This document shows, one piece after another, positions 23,720 to 35,418 of a stretch of DNA of 64,000 nt. The stretch comes from Brasenia schreberi (lineage: Eukaryota; Streptophyta; Magnoliopsida; Nymphaeales; Cabombaceae). Under the pieces are notes generated by a model that worked only from the letters and a program-made list of their open reading frames with translations, had not been told where the DNA came from and ran no database searches. Location of the stretch: NCBI GenBank assembly GCA_036023115.1, contig JAYKKT010000073.1, positions 19,708,501 to 19,772,500 of the forward strand, written 5' to 3'. How positions within the stretch are numbered: position 1 is the first letter of the stretch; each line of letters opens with the position of its first letter. A program made the translations under genes and the position numbers.

Positions 23720-24745
23720 TTATGTGAATTATGAAACATTTTAAAATAAAAAAAAAACTTCACATGATATTTATTGATTTAGAAAAAATTTATGATAGAG
23801 TGTCAAGAGATGTTTTTTGAAGGACTTTTTAAAAGAGAGGTATCCTATTGATATATATAAATATTATAAGAGATAATATAAAACATGTGTTATGACTCAT
23901 AAAAGAATTACAAAGTTTTTAAAGTTAATATTGGTTGACATTAGGGATAAACTTTAAATCCATATTTATTTATATTTGTTCCTAATGAGTTAACAAATAC
24001 ATTGAATATGAAGTACCTTGATATATGCTATTTCAAGATGACATTGTGTTAGTGGATGAGTATAAAGATAAATTGAAACTATAGAAAGAAACATTAGAAG
24101 GTAAAGGTTTCTCACTGACAAAATATATAGAATATAAGTTTGATCATTTGGTTATTTAACAAGATATAGAAATTAAGATTGACACATATTGCATCTATTA
24201 TAAGAAAAGTTTTAAATACTTAGGATCAATTTTTTTAGAGTGATGAAAAAATTGAAGGAGATGTTACACATATAATTAATGAAAGTTGGTTAAAATGAAG
24301 AGGGACATCAGTTATTCTATGTTATAAGAAGATACCATTAAAGTTAAAAAATAAATATTGTACAGGAATAATTAGACATGCCATGTTTTATGGTTATGAA
24401 TATTGGGAAGTTAATCATCAACATATATAATAGATATTCATGATGGAAATGAAGATATTGAGATGGACGAGTGGTCATACAAGAAAATACCATATACATA
24501 AGGATATTAAAAATAAATTGAGTGTCACCAATAAAAGATAAAATGAGAGTAAAAATCATTTTTGATGATTTGAACATTTAGAAAGACGGTAAAAGAAGCC
24601 CAACTATAAAAGTATTGGAAAAAAACAATAAAAAACAATTTAGCTCATGTTAAGATAATCAACATGACACCTGATAGGGTTCCATAAAAATAAAAAAATC
24701 TATGTAGCCGGCCTACCCCATCTAGTATGAGAAAGTAGTTGTAGT
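23720..24745 (+). mobile_element. RTE-type LINE, degenerate copy
   Basis: Plus-strand remnants of the same reverse-transcriptase family as 14430-15235. HMIFIDLEKIYDRVSRD lies at about 23764; FQDDIVLVDE (the F-x-DD catalytic box) at about 24031; KSFKYLGSIF at about 24205; RWTSGHTRK at about 24460. The 3' end reaches GTAGCCGGCC and repeated GTAGTA units by 24745. Many stops and frameshifts are present. It is longer but far more decayed than the other copies. Confidence 0.8.
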
Positions 24746-24889
24746 AGTTATTCTTGAAAGAAAGGTTTAGGTAGCGTCGCTCCCCATGTGCAATTGTTCT
24801 TCTTTACAGGTGCAAATTTGGCACCTTCTATGTGCATTTTTTTTATGAGGCTTTTGGTTGGTACTATGGATGGCTTTACTTTCTCTCTT

Positions 24890-25676
24890 TTTGTTCTTTT
24901 CCTATTAAAACTGAAGCCAATGCACACCTTAGGAATCGAACTCAGTTTGAGTCTTAAACCATTTGAAATCAATAAAATTAAAAAAAATAATTTTTAATGA
25001 AAAAATATTTGAAACCGAAGGTTTAAACCCATCCCTTTTGGTTTCGAGCTGGTTTCAGTTTCATAACGGAACTGAAACCGAAAAGAGAGGTTCACAGTTC
25101 CAGACCCGATTTCACTATGCCGTCCGGTTCGGTTGGAACAGCATGTCTACTTTTAAGTGGCACCAAAAAGTTGGCAGAGAGAGAGAGAGAGAGAGAGAAT
25201 CAGGCCTAACTAATGCAATTCCCTCTGTGTGTGTATTTGTGCAAGCTGTACTCCGAATCTGGCCCCAAATAAGACTTATAAGCAAATACATTGATAAATA
25301 TAATCTCTAAATACAACAAAAAAGCAAATACATTTAAAGACCTATGATTCTCGAGTTGATCAGATTCCAAGTACAAAGAAAAGGATACAATGAAATGACA
25401 ATCTCATCAAACTCTAAATAAATCAAACATACATCACTCTTCATATAGTATAGAATTTCATGCATATTCAACAATTTAAATTTAACGAAGACATACAAGT
25501 GGTGCGCATATCCAACAATTCATATAGTTTCGGTTCTAACCTTGGAACCATTAACCAAACCGTGTTTCCCCATTAGAACTGAACCAAATCAAATCGTTTA
25601 CATTTGGAACCAGTTTGGTTCAGTTGCAGCGCTTTGGTTCAGTCTTGATTGGTTCCTTGAACATCCCTACTGAGTG
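24890..25676. repeat. Dispersed GAACC/GGTTC-rich repeats with (AG)n
   Basis: Two blocks (about 25010-25150 and 25540-25676) consist largely of words such as GGTTTCAGTTTC, GGTTCGGTTGG and GGAACCAGTTTGG. The second ends in TTGAACATCCCTA, like some hAT terminal repeats. Between them is an (AG)n tract at 25176-25199. Similar blocks lie at about 11850, 15450, 32930, 45180 and 59500. The family is not classified. Confidence 0.45.
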
Positions 25677-26892
25677 CCAACTTCCGTGTTACCAATAGAG
25701 TGTAGGCCATAAGCTAACCATTATATAAGTTTTCATCAACACCCCAACAGGATAACTCTTAGAGCATGTAATTGTGCACATATACACATTTCATGAAACA
25801 TTATTATGGAAGCCAAATTTTATAGAGTTGATGCGTTTGATACAAGGTTCCAAGAGAACTAGACCTTGATTTTTGGTGCTCGTAGTTTCAAGTTCTCTTA
25901 TATATCAAATGTGAAACCCGTTGTTGACATAAAATTATGGTTCCATGGACTCAAATTGAATAAAAAACTTTAGCATGAGAGAGAGAGATGGGCCATAGAA
26001 AACCCAAGCAGCTCCTTCTCTCTTCTGTTGCTACTTCGCTTCGCATGAAACTCAAGATGAGTACCACTCACGAATCAAACACAAACCAACATCGGATCCA
26101 ACAATTTATACCATTTCTACGATGATACCACCTTGGTATAGAATCTGGTTGCCACACTAAGTCCATTTATAATCTCTAACATAGGACTCAATTTCCAAGA
26201 TACCAAATCCCCAATATATTATACATGACTTAATCCGGATAAATACAATTAGATGACCATGTATATGCATCTACATCATACACTTATATAAACCACTATT
26301 TAATCGAAATATCATGACCCAATACTAATTCGGCTAAGTTGGAGGAGATGGCCGACCCCAACATATGCCGCGAGCCCATGTGGTAATCTGTTAACATTCG
26401 TCGCAACCACACTGACCTATAGTTTTTCATTATATTTCATGTCATTATATTTCAAATACTGCTTTTAATCTTGTTATCCTAGAATCATAATCCATTGATA
26501 AATGCATAATTTTCAAGCATTTCGGCCATAGACATGTTCAACATGGATATCATCTCCCTTTTGCTAGTAAGATTACATTAATATCATAACATCATTTCAA
26601 CTACTTATAAAGCAGGAATGAATATCATGCATACTCAATAGCAAACCATATCTTGAACACAAATTTCAGTGTATAACATCTAATTCTTCTATTATCAATG
26701 GTTCAACATATTACTCCTTCCATTTTGATTACTTTATCACAATCATGAGTCAATTAAAAATCATGACAATCAAGATGCTTATTCAAATTCACAAAAAATG
26801 AAAAATCCTAGCACGTCCCCACTGGGAGAAAACAACATCCACCTCCTCAAAAGTGATAATATCCAAGCCTGGAAGCTGAAATTTATGCATGC
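25677..26892. other. Intergenic AT-rich stretch
   Basis: I see no gene, RNA gene or clear repeat family. Open frames are short and lack recognisable protein features. Confidence 0.4.
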
Positions 26893-27015
26893 GGAGTGTC
26901 AGCTTATCTGGTCCGGCTCTCTGATTCCTAAATGACAAGTGGTGAGTTTGATTCCTGGGACATGCATATGGGTGTGTTTTAGGCTTCGCCCTTCCGTTGT
27001 AGCATAAAAGAAAAG
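26893..27015 (+). repeat. tRNA-derived SINE
   Basis: Box-A-like GTCAGCTTATCTGGTCCGG and box-B-like GAGTTTGATTCCTGGG are followed by a body with GGTGTGTTTTAGGCTTCGCC and a TTGTAGC end before an A-rich tail. It is one of the more complete copies. Confidence 0.55.
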
Positions 27016-27199
27016 AAGTGAAAATTCACATTTATAACCTTCAATGAGTCGTGCCAGTTCGTTGTAAAGCCTACTCGATAACAAATCCGACTGTTCAAAT
27101 CGTGTCCCAATTCGAGTCTAGACGACTCTAAGAATGAAAAAAATACCAAACTGGATCCCGTCTGGATCTTGGGTTTATGTGAACCTAATCCAGTCTATC

Positions 27200-27300
27200 A
27201 GATGCATTTTGTTTTTTTTTTTACAAGAGGAAGCTGAAGCCTGACACATGCACCCTCTGGGAGTCAAACTCCCACCTGCAGATGTTGTAAGTAGTCTGAA
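27200..27300 (-). repeat. tRNA-derived SINE, antisense
   Basis: On the minus strand box-B-like GGGAGTTTGACTCCCAGAGG is followed by GTGCATGTGTCAGGCTTCAG and ends in a run of A (T-run on plus at 27212-27222). It closely resembles the copy at 39852-39990. Confidence 0.5.
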
Positions 27301-29578
27301 CAAATATTGATAATTCGTTGCTGCAAATAAAACCAGTGGTTGGCCTATATTGTGGTGAGGTGAGGCAATCGCCCTACTTGAAATTCTCAAAATTTATAAT
27401 TTCGTATTAAAATTTTAAAAAACATATGAAAGATTTTAAAGTCTGTCCTACTCAAACCTGAAGTCCATCCACCCAAAACAAATTTCTGAATCCCCACTGA
27501 CACTGAATGCAAGAAGTTCCGACGAACTTCCTATAGGATAAAATGAAGCAACACTCCTTTTGTCTTGTAGAAGCCCTAGACTTTGACAGTGGAAGGTATA
27601 AGTTCTGCTAACTCTTTTCCAAAAGAGCGCAAATGATAGTATAAAAACCTTCTCTAAAGGCAACAGTAAATGCTAATTGTGGAGGAAGAAGAGGCATCAG
27701 AATCAGCCATACACTTCTACTCACAAAGACCCAATATATAATGTGGAGCATGCCACCGTTCTCATTGAAGAGACACGTCTGTTCAGCCAAAAGACAAAAT
27801 TCTTCTTCCGTTGTTTATCTTGAATCACCGTTATTTTCTTGATGCTTTCATTTTGGACATCATTTCGGGAGTCTCGGCCAGCCATTCGTTTCAGACTTGA
27901 AGAGCTCGGCTGTTCGATCATTTTAGTTATTTGTACTCGGTGATTTATGCATAACAAACCGAAAGACAGTTGTCCTTAACGAAGACACCAATATATCAAG
28001 CTTTGATAACAGTCAATGATATGATCAAGTGTTTGATGAGTAAAAGCAATGAGTTGCTTCAAGAAGCAGACGACATGCTTAATCACCAAGCACGTAGAAT
28101 ACAGCAAATAACACTGAACGGCCAAGTGTAGATAATACTTTACGAATGATAAAGGGCACAACGTCCAAGATGGAAGGGTTATCTGCAACGCGCCGAGGGG
28201 TCAAGAATAGCGAAATGGGTAGTGAAAACAAAATAAAATTAAAACGATAAATTTAATGGTGACAAATCAAGAGATATTCCGGAAGACGTGAGGTAGAAGG
28301 GGAGATTTGAGAGGAAGAAGGAAGAAAAAGGTGGAGGGAGATTTGGAACTGTCGGTTTCAGTTCCCAGCCGACCACGTCTAGGTTTCACGGAGGTAGTTC
28401 TCCACTTCTCTTCTCTTCTCTAAATGACAAGGCATGCCTTAGCTAATTAATCTTAATTACACTAGAACCAAATAACACCAAATGCATATGAAATGACGAT
28501 CTAAATGCCAATAATGCATTTGGATGTCCAGGCTTCGAAGAGTGGCTTCATGGATTTGAATTTGGGTCTGCTCATAAAGCTATTCGTGTAGATCTCTTAG
28601 TGGATCTGGATGTTCGGTTCCAGTTCTCTTCGAAAGTGGTACTGAGGTGTCACATCAACTCTCCACTGAATTCTAGCAGTCTTTTGTTGGTGTTTGCTAT
28701 GGATCTTGATGAAGGTCATGGGAAGATTGATCCGTTTAAGTGTCAATATATGAATCAACTTCACCAAGTACAAACAAGAAGTTTCCCGTGAAGCCTACCG
28801 GTGTATCTTTAGGTGTCTCACATGCATGCTTTATTCTAGTGTGTCGGCGATAAGTGTCTTCTGAAGTTTTCATTACTGACATTATTTCAAGAAGTTGTTG
28901 GGCTCAAATCTGAAGAATGGGTACCAATTATTTCAAAAGAGTTCAATAATGAAACAATCATATGAATCCTCCTTCCCTTTATAGAACAACAGAAATCCGC
29001 TTGATTGGTTTTCCCTCGCACCCCGTCCACTTTTATTGTATGGACTAATTCGAACAAGGTGGAATTCGAACCTTTTTTATGTTATTAATTGAAGTAACTG
29101 AATCTCCAGTAGGACCATGCCCGAGAAAATCCTTCTGCAATTGAAGCTGAACTTCTCAAATGAACAATTTGGTTGCGATTTCGTTCTCCAATAAATGATC
29201 CAGCAGACAAATAATAGAAGAAAAGGGGAGAAGAAGCAATCAGTCGAGAGTATCTCCTTCTAGCAGATCACATCTTTTTCGATTTCCACAAGCAGTACCA
29301 ACATAGTCGCCGTTGACGAATTGGATCAAGCAAATTAACAAGTTCTTCCTCGTTTTCCTCAATGATTTGTTTGTATACAGACAATTAATATATATGAGCT
29401 CAAATTTTAGTAGGAAATTTCATCTTTTGCATATTTTGCTAGACTTATTTTTGTACATTTGACCCTATATGCTTTTACAGCCTTTGTTTTATCATGGAAC
29501 AAATTTTGTACGAGACGCATTGATTGTGATATGCGAACACTCTTTTGCTTCGAAAATTCAGCATCTCAATACGAGCAT

Positions 29579-29580
<2 letters not shown>
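27301..29580. other. Intergenic stretch, no recognised gene
   Basis: Several 60-80-codon open frames occur on both strands, but none has a recognisable domain, splice signals or coding composition. A purine-rich patch lies at 28290-28345. Confidence 0.35.

Positions 29581-29646
<66 letters not shown>
29581..29646. repeat. Compound (CT)n(AT)n microsatellite
   Basis: About 16 CT units run directly into about 17 AT units, with flank AAC on the left as at other loci of this type. Confidence 0.95.
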
Positions 29647-29649
<3 letters not shown>

Positions 29650-29708
29650 TATATACTAGCACTAGTAGCTACTGGCACCTACAGACAGCATTTGTAATCG
29701 GTGACTGA

Positions 29709-29866
29709 ATGGCTGAACTTACGACTCTTACTGCGTTCCTCCCCTATGTGACAGGCGCCTCCCGCACCGGATTCCTTCCCGGCAAGGCGGCAACCCATAC
29801 AAGCTTTTGCGGCACTTCTCTTTCTTCTCCAGCCTATTCTTTCTTTCACCGAAAAAGCTCATCGAG
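29709..29866 (+). CDS. Orphan first exon resembling a plastid transit peptide
   Basis: ATG at 29709 opens 52 codons ending at a consensus-like donor (CGAG|GTATCA). The peptide starts MAELTTLTAFLPYVTG and is rich in Ser, Thr and Ala with few acidic residues (THTSFCGTSLSSPAYSFF, then HRKSSSR). That fits a chloroplast transit peptide. The GC content is higher than in the flanks. No second exon is recognisable in the 270 bp before the convergent gene at 30139-30597. It may be a gene fragment, or a gene whose later exons I cannot see. The mature protein is unknown. Confidence 0.35.
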
Positions 29867-30138
29867 GTATCACTAGAGAAGAACATATTGGGGTTGACGT
29901 TGGCACCCCTCTAAAATTAGGATGATAGAGATGACTCCAGCATCGAATTAGCCATCTAGCTGTTGGTTTTAGTACCAACGACAAGTGCAAATAGCTAGCT
30001 ACGAGTATACGAACACACACACGCACATGTACTAAATGCACTCAAGAAGTAGATACAACAAGAAATTATTGCTGGATTTCTCTGGAATTGGCAGTAAGAA
30101 TATCCCATTATTGGACACAGGCTAGAACTTGAATATTA

Positions 30139-30597
30139 TTATTTTGCATCGAACATTCTCTGATCGATTTCGGAGTTGGTAATTTGTGCTGGTAAACAGA
30201 CACATAAATCGCGAGGCCTCTCCGAGACAGAGTTGCATCTTGACATAGAAGAGTTGATGAACTCAATGCAATCCTCAATGGCTTCCTTATGGTGAGAATC
30301 ACGTTGAGAAATCGAGACTCTCGGCTTGGTGATCACCGAATTCGAGGTTGGTGCCCTGAGTACGATGGAACTAATGGCTCTAGAGGCAGTGGCTCCCACT
30401 CGTCCAAGAAATTTCAACGGAGTAAAGATGTGATTCTGCTTGGATCGCTGCTCAGAGCAAAAGTTGTTGGCCCTTAACCCTCTTCTCTTCGTCCATGCCT
30501 TCTGCCTAGTCTCCATATGATATGGATCTGTGACCGTCCATTTCTGATCAGTGATATCTGGACTAAAACTAACACGTTTGCTTGTGTTCCGCAACAT
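30139..30597 (-). CDS. Josephin-like small plant protein, function unknown
   Basis: An intronless 152-codon frame. It has the two hallmarks of the small plant family that databases label Josephin-like: an N-terminal NTSKRVSFSPD and a C-terminal block HHKEAIEDCIEFINSS followed by SRCNSVS. The middle is basic and Ser-rich, with FLGRVGATASRAISSI where relatives have a similar amphipathic stretch. It has no Josephin protease catalytic domain despite the label. The ATG at 30597 is chosen because the conserved part begins there; the frame upstream opens only with TTG. The C-terminus continues about 30 residues beyond the usual end (SERPRDLCVCLPAQ), which may be a lineage extension. Function and location are unknown. 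Confidence 0.72.
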   Translation of the reverse strand: MLRNTSKRVSFSPDITDQKWTVTDPYHMETRQKAWTKRRGLRANNFCSEQRSKQNHIFTPLKFLGRVGATASRAISSIVLRAPTSNSVITKPRVSISQRDSHHKEAIEDCIEFINSSMSRCNSVSERPRDLCVCLPAQITNSEIDQRMFDAK

Positions 30598-30778
30598 TCT
30601 CAGGAAGAGAATGAAAGAATTAATAGAACTGCTTGTGAAATGAATCAGCAAGGTAAATATAGCTTCTTCTTCTTCTTCTTTGTTGTTAGTTGGAGATTGA
30701 CCGGGCAGATCTTGCTTGAGCTTATTTTTTGATATAACTCCGTCTTGCTCGTACCCTTTTACTGATACAATTCTCTCT

Positions 30779-30779
30779 T

Positions 30780-30860
<81 letters not shown>
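30779..30860. repeat. (AC)n(AG)n microsatellite
   Basis: A short AC run is followed by about 35 AG units. It lies about 180 bp upstream of the Josephin-like gene start, reading as CT on that gene's strand, a common feature of plant 5' regions. Confidence 0.95.
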
Positions 30861-30862
<2 letters not shown>

Positions 30863-33759
30863 CTATGGTTTTCGAAACTGTGCTAGGAGGTTCCGAGACA
30901 AGCGAAAGAAAATGCTGCTCTGCTGCATGGAGTTCAAGCACTTCGCTGTGGCTAATTATAGAGAGCGTTGATCACGACAAGGTTAACAAAGAAGCAGATG
31001 CTTGCATAAGCATGCGGACCCCACCTAAACTTGACTTGGTTGACGGAGATAACTCTGACCCAGTCAATGGCAGAAAAACTGGGCAGTAAATGCACTCTTG
31101 AATGATGTGATTGAGACATTATCGAGGCGCAAGCTTTTGTTTTAGATCGATTTGCTTCTGCAGCACAGAGGCTTCGTTACTAGGAGATATGATTGTTCTC
31201 TCTCTGAAAAAGGAAAGAATAACAGCTTTAAGTAACTAAAATTTAAAGTTCATGTCTACGTATGTTTATACCAGCTATATAAAAGCTGTTCCAGAAGAAA
31301 AAGTCATAAAAATAAATATTATTTTTATTCTTTTATTGTGAAAGGTAGATCCAATTTTGTTATCTGAAAGACATAAGAATGATGAAAGGATCACCCTCAT
31401 GACTGAAATCATATAAACTCTACATGACTTTTTAAGAATTATTTGTTAAGGGTCTGCCCAATCCACTTGTCTTCCAAAAGAAAAAATTAAACACAATATT
31501 AATTGATTTGATGTGTACTTTTGGTAGAAGAATGGTGTCACAAGCTGCAATTCACCTAGTTGCCTTTGTTGACCCATGTGATTATGTTAGATATGGATGT
31601 TAATAAATTCTACCCTCTTATTATCGAATTTCTTATCTCAAAGCATCTAAGAATTATTAAGGAGTAAGATTTTTAATTGAGGAATCATATCATTCTGACA
31701 AGTTGGATACGTCCACAATTTGCTCGTACCTGAAAAAAGCATTTCTTGATCATTCTAGTAGAACAAATCATACAGTAACGCCGTGATTTTGTTTTTCCCA
31801 ACGTCCTCTACAACGAGCAACTTGATATTATTTAACGTGGCGCCTAACATCTACCTGAGCTGCGTCACACATTTTTCAGACAGAGAGAGAGAGAGATTGT
31901 TACGTAAGATGGTCTACGCACCAAACCATAATGGATATTCTTTCTGTCTCTTATTCAGAGCAGGAGGCACACTGAGACAGCTACGTAGCGCCCTACTTGT
32001 CGTGTCGAAACAGGCCAGTACCTAGACATAGCTTGGTTTCAGGTAAAGCAGAACCTCTTTATTTCAAACCATCAGTTTCGATTATCTCGAAAATTAGAAT
32101 CAGAATCCAAACGGGTCTGAGTGCTCTCACGCGAGTTTGAGTCTTAAACCACTCAAAAGCGGTAAAAATCATGAAAAAAAATTATGATTCATATATTTGA
32201 TTTTTCATTTTTTCCCTCTCTCATTCTTAGGTGCACACCATTTTATATAAAAAAAACACATCCACTATACCATTCAAACAACGTCGTGCTGAAGACACAT
32301 CTATTATTTAAATATAATATATCTTAAAGACGTTTCATCATCGATCATGAAACGAAACACAATTTAGTCATGTTATTTATCTTTAAAATAAAAATGTACT
32401 CACGATGCACTGCTCCTTAAATAGTGATGCATTGTGGACACATTTGCCTTTTAAGTAAAACGTGTCTTAAGCAGTCTTGTCATCAGTTGTTGATTTCTCG
32501 TCATCAGAAATCTTTGTCGTGATCAAGGATTTAGAGTTTCATTTTCTCTGGGTTTTTCATGAGATTTATGTTTAGATCGAAATAGAGATTGAGAATAATA
32601 GAGAAGAGAGTCCTAAAAAAATAAAAAGACTATTTATAAAAGTTTTAAGAAAAAGGTTGAAGAGAGCAAAATTTACAAAAAAAATAAAATGATTAAGAGA
32701 GAAAACAGTATTAAAAGAGATTGCCACACAAAGAAAGATCGAAAAAGGTTATTATTAGAAAGAAAGGAGAAGCCAATTGTATGCATACGAATCATCGAGA
32801 GGAGAAAAAACCAATGAAAAGGAAGAAAAAAAGAATTTGTAACAAAGTTAATTCAAGATTTTATAAAAAAATATACATGCTTAGTAAAATAAGTGTATGA
32901 ATAACAATTATGAAATTTATATCTAAAAAAATTCAAAACTGAAAGTTTGAAACTACCTGGTTTGGTTTCGAAACAGTTCCAGTTTCATCAGAGATGAAAT
33001 CGACATCAAACTAGGTGGTACCTAGTTCCATGTTCGGTTTCACTGGTTCTGGTTACAACCAGTTTGTAGCTTGCTCGATTGAAACTGCTGAGCCGGTTCC
33101 AAACCGGCCACGAACGTTTGTACCATTTAAGTGTTCCTTTCTTCTATTTCTTTGTGTTATTCAACGTCCCTCCAAGTGTAAACCCACTTCCGTAAACTTA
33201 GAGCTTGGTTATTTATCACCTTTGTTGTTTTCTTTCTCAAGATAAAATGATACATTGGAATGAGTCAAAAGGTTCATGGGTAAGTGGGCTACTTGTTTGA
33301 AAGATGTGCAATTAGCCAGCCTAGTCAAAAAGTCAAAAGTTCACACCTTTCATGCTCGGAGCTTGTTCAAGGGCACTGGGGAATTTATCAATTAAAGTAG
33401 ATTCTTTTCTTTCTTTCTATTTGGACCAAATCGTACACATTATCAAAACCTACCAGAAAATCATGTGGAATTTGAATAAGAACGTTCAGCGTCAGCGTCA
33501 GAGTGTGTGTGTGAGAGAGAGACTTCGTATACTGGAAGAAAATCAGCAAATTAAAGTTAATTATCATGATTTAAACATGTATTCGGCCTCTGGTAAGATA
33601 GAAATCGAGAATCAACTCTTCAACCCGTGTGTTTTGTTGAGCGATATAAATCTTCAGATGCACATGCACACAGTAGTAATAAAATTGGAACTAGATAGTC
33701 ACAATTGAAGTCAATCTCGAATTCCTTAAAGTGCAAAGTACTTTTTTACTTTTGAAATT
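30861..33759. other. Intergenic AT-rich stretch
   Basis: ATG at 30865 opens a 74-codon plus-strand frame with no recognisable features. 32925-33120 is another GAACC/GGTTC-rich repeat block. The rest is AT-rich with short poly-A runs. I see no gene. Confidence 0.35.
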
Positions 33760-34265
33760 TAAAACTCTTCTCAAAACATGTTAGAAACATGGGTTTGAGA
33801 TATGTTGTTGTATAGGTAAATAACCATTCAACGGGTGATTTGTTGTGTAGAAAAATAACCACACAACAGGTTCTGATTGCAATAGTAATCAGGAATCGAC
33901 ATAACTAGTGAAAACCCCGAGAAAGTGAGAGGAAAACCAGTATGTCATACACTTGGCTCGAATGACCAAGTGAGAGATGCTACAATGAAATGGTCATTCT
34001 TGGCTCGGGTAACGGCTGGACTGGCCATCCATTACCTCTCCCAGACGAGGAAAGCCACGAGAGGAGAAAGCCAGACGACGGGGGAGCGGGTGCTTATAAA
34101 AAGGCAACCATTTACAAGGTGATAGAGATTCACAGATATACAGAATACACAGAAAAACAGAGAAATACAGTCGTCTGAGAAAACCCTCGTATGAAAACCT
34201 CGTGACATCAACATCCGCTGCGCTCACTGAATCTCCGACGACCCAGAAGACCGAAACGTAAGCGC
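33760..34265 (+). other. Promoter- or solo-LTR-like segment
   Basis: GCTTATAAAAAGGC at about 34093 is a strong TATA-like box, followed by an A/C-rich leader-like stretch (GATATACAGAATACAC) and a GC-richer end. This resembles the U3-R-U5 order of a retrotransposon LTR, but I could find neither a partner LTR nor target duplications. It could also be a promoter for an unseen transcript. Confidence 0.25.
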
Positions 34266-34617
34266 CGAAATCCACTTCATGGTTAAGTTCAACCCAAGAA
34301 ATTTGAGACATCACAAATGGGTCATGAAAAACCTCTCTGACCAATATTATGTGCACATTTTCATCGACATTGAGCTGGAGCATACCCACCTGAAAACATT
34401 TGTGCTTCAGGCTAGGGATCAAACTGAATGCGAGCTCACTTACGAGAGTGACTTTTGGTACTTACATTCTTCTTCAACAAGGAATTGGTTTTTAGCTGCA
34501 CAGGAAATATGCGAGACATCTTTATTGACATATCATTTGTGTAATATTTATAGAATAACAAATGCACCAAGAAAAAATGTCTCCCTAATCAAGACACCAA
34601 AACCGTTTGCTCACAAT

Positions 34618-35229
34618 CTAATCTTCATCATCTGGCCTAATTGACTGCTCAAACTCGGCATCCATGATCAGCCCGTTCATGATGTGCACAATTACCTCTC
34701 TTCTTCTTAGATCAACAACCTTAGAGTGCACACTGTTAACCACAAGAGCTCCACTGGAATCTTTTGCAACGTCTAACCTAAATCCTGAAATTGAGTATAC
34801 AGAAACCTCTTTAGCATATGGCACCTCAATCGACAACAAATGCTGAGGAACGGCACTGAAACCTACTATGCGTGACAGAAGAATATCTCTTTCAGTTGTA
34901 TCCCCACTGTTGTTAACTTGAATCTTCAATACCTCCTTAAACACTTTGTCTGATGGTACAAAAATTGTGAAAGGAAGATCAACGCCAAGCATCCCAACCA
35001 TCTTTTCACCAAAAATTCCAAGAGAACCGTCTTCTGACCATTGTGTTAGTTTCGATCGTTTGAAGGAAGATGCACTACCTTCCTTGGATGTTACTTTAGG
35101 AAGCCCAATAATGAAAAACAGTAAAGTCATAAGAGATGAAACCAAGAGGAAAGCTCCAAGTAGCAGAATTGACCATCTACATCCATAGCTTCTTCTGGCA
35201 GTAAACTTCGATTTTCTGAAGGATGCCAT
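34618..35229 (-). CDS. Membrane-anchored FAS1 (fasciclin-like) domain protein
   Basis: A single 203-codon frame from ATG at 35229 to TAG. Residues about 20-44 (WSILLLGAFLLVSSLMTLLF, then FIIGL) form a signal anchor after a basic N-terminus (FRKSKFTARRSYGCRW). The rest resembles one FAS1 module: DLPFTIFVPSDKVFKEVL is the H1 box, and VHSKVVDLRRREVIVHIMNG with a following LIM resembles the H2 end. FAS1 domains mediate adhesion in cell-surface proteins. This single-domain, non-GPI type is widespread in plants and uncharacterised. Transposon B lies 190 bp upstream of the start. Confidence 0.7.
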   Translation of the reverse strand: MASFRKSKFTARRSYGCRWSILLLGAFLLVSSLMTLLFFIIGLPKVTSKEGSASSFKRSKLTQWSEDGSLGIFGEKMVGMLGVDLPFTIFVPSDKVFKEVLKIQVNNSGDTTERDILLSRIVGFSAVPQHLLSIEVPYAKEVSVYSISGFRLDVAKDSSGALVVNSVHSKVVDLRRREVIVHIMNGLIMDAEFEQSIRPDDED

Positions 35230-35418
35230 GGCAAGTATAAAAAAAACTGTTAATTTACTCTGTCCTTCAAAATGATCTCGATCTCACTGCCAAGACTTGA
35301 AATTGCATCAGAAAATTATTCTGTTTCATCATCATCTATGAAATCCAAAGACTCAAGAAGATCAGTGTCCAATATACACATATAATAACAATCTTATGTA
35401 ATGCGATCCAGTGCTGAC

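Noticed and set aside
33994..34422. 142-codon minus-strand open frame
   Set aside because: It lies over the TATA-like/LTR-like segment, has no recognised features and is likely chance.
34279..34644. 121-codon plus-strand open frame
   Set aside because: It overlaps the 3' end of the FAS1 gene on the opposite strand and has no recognisable domain.
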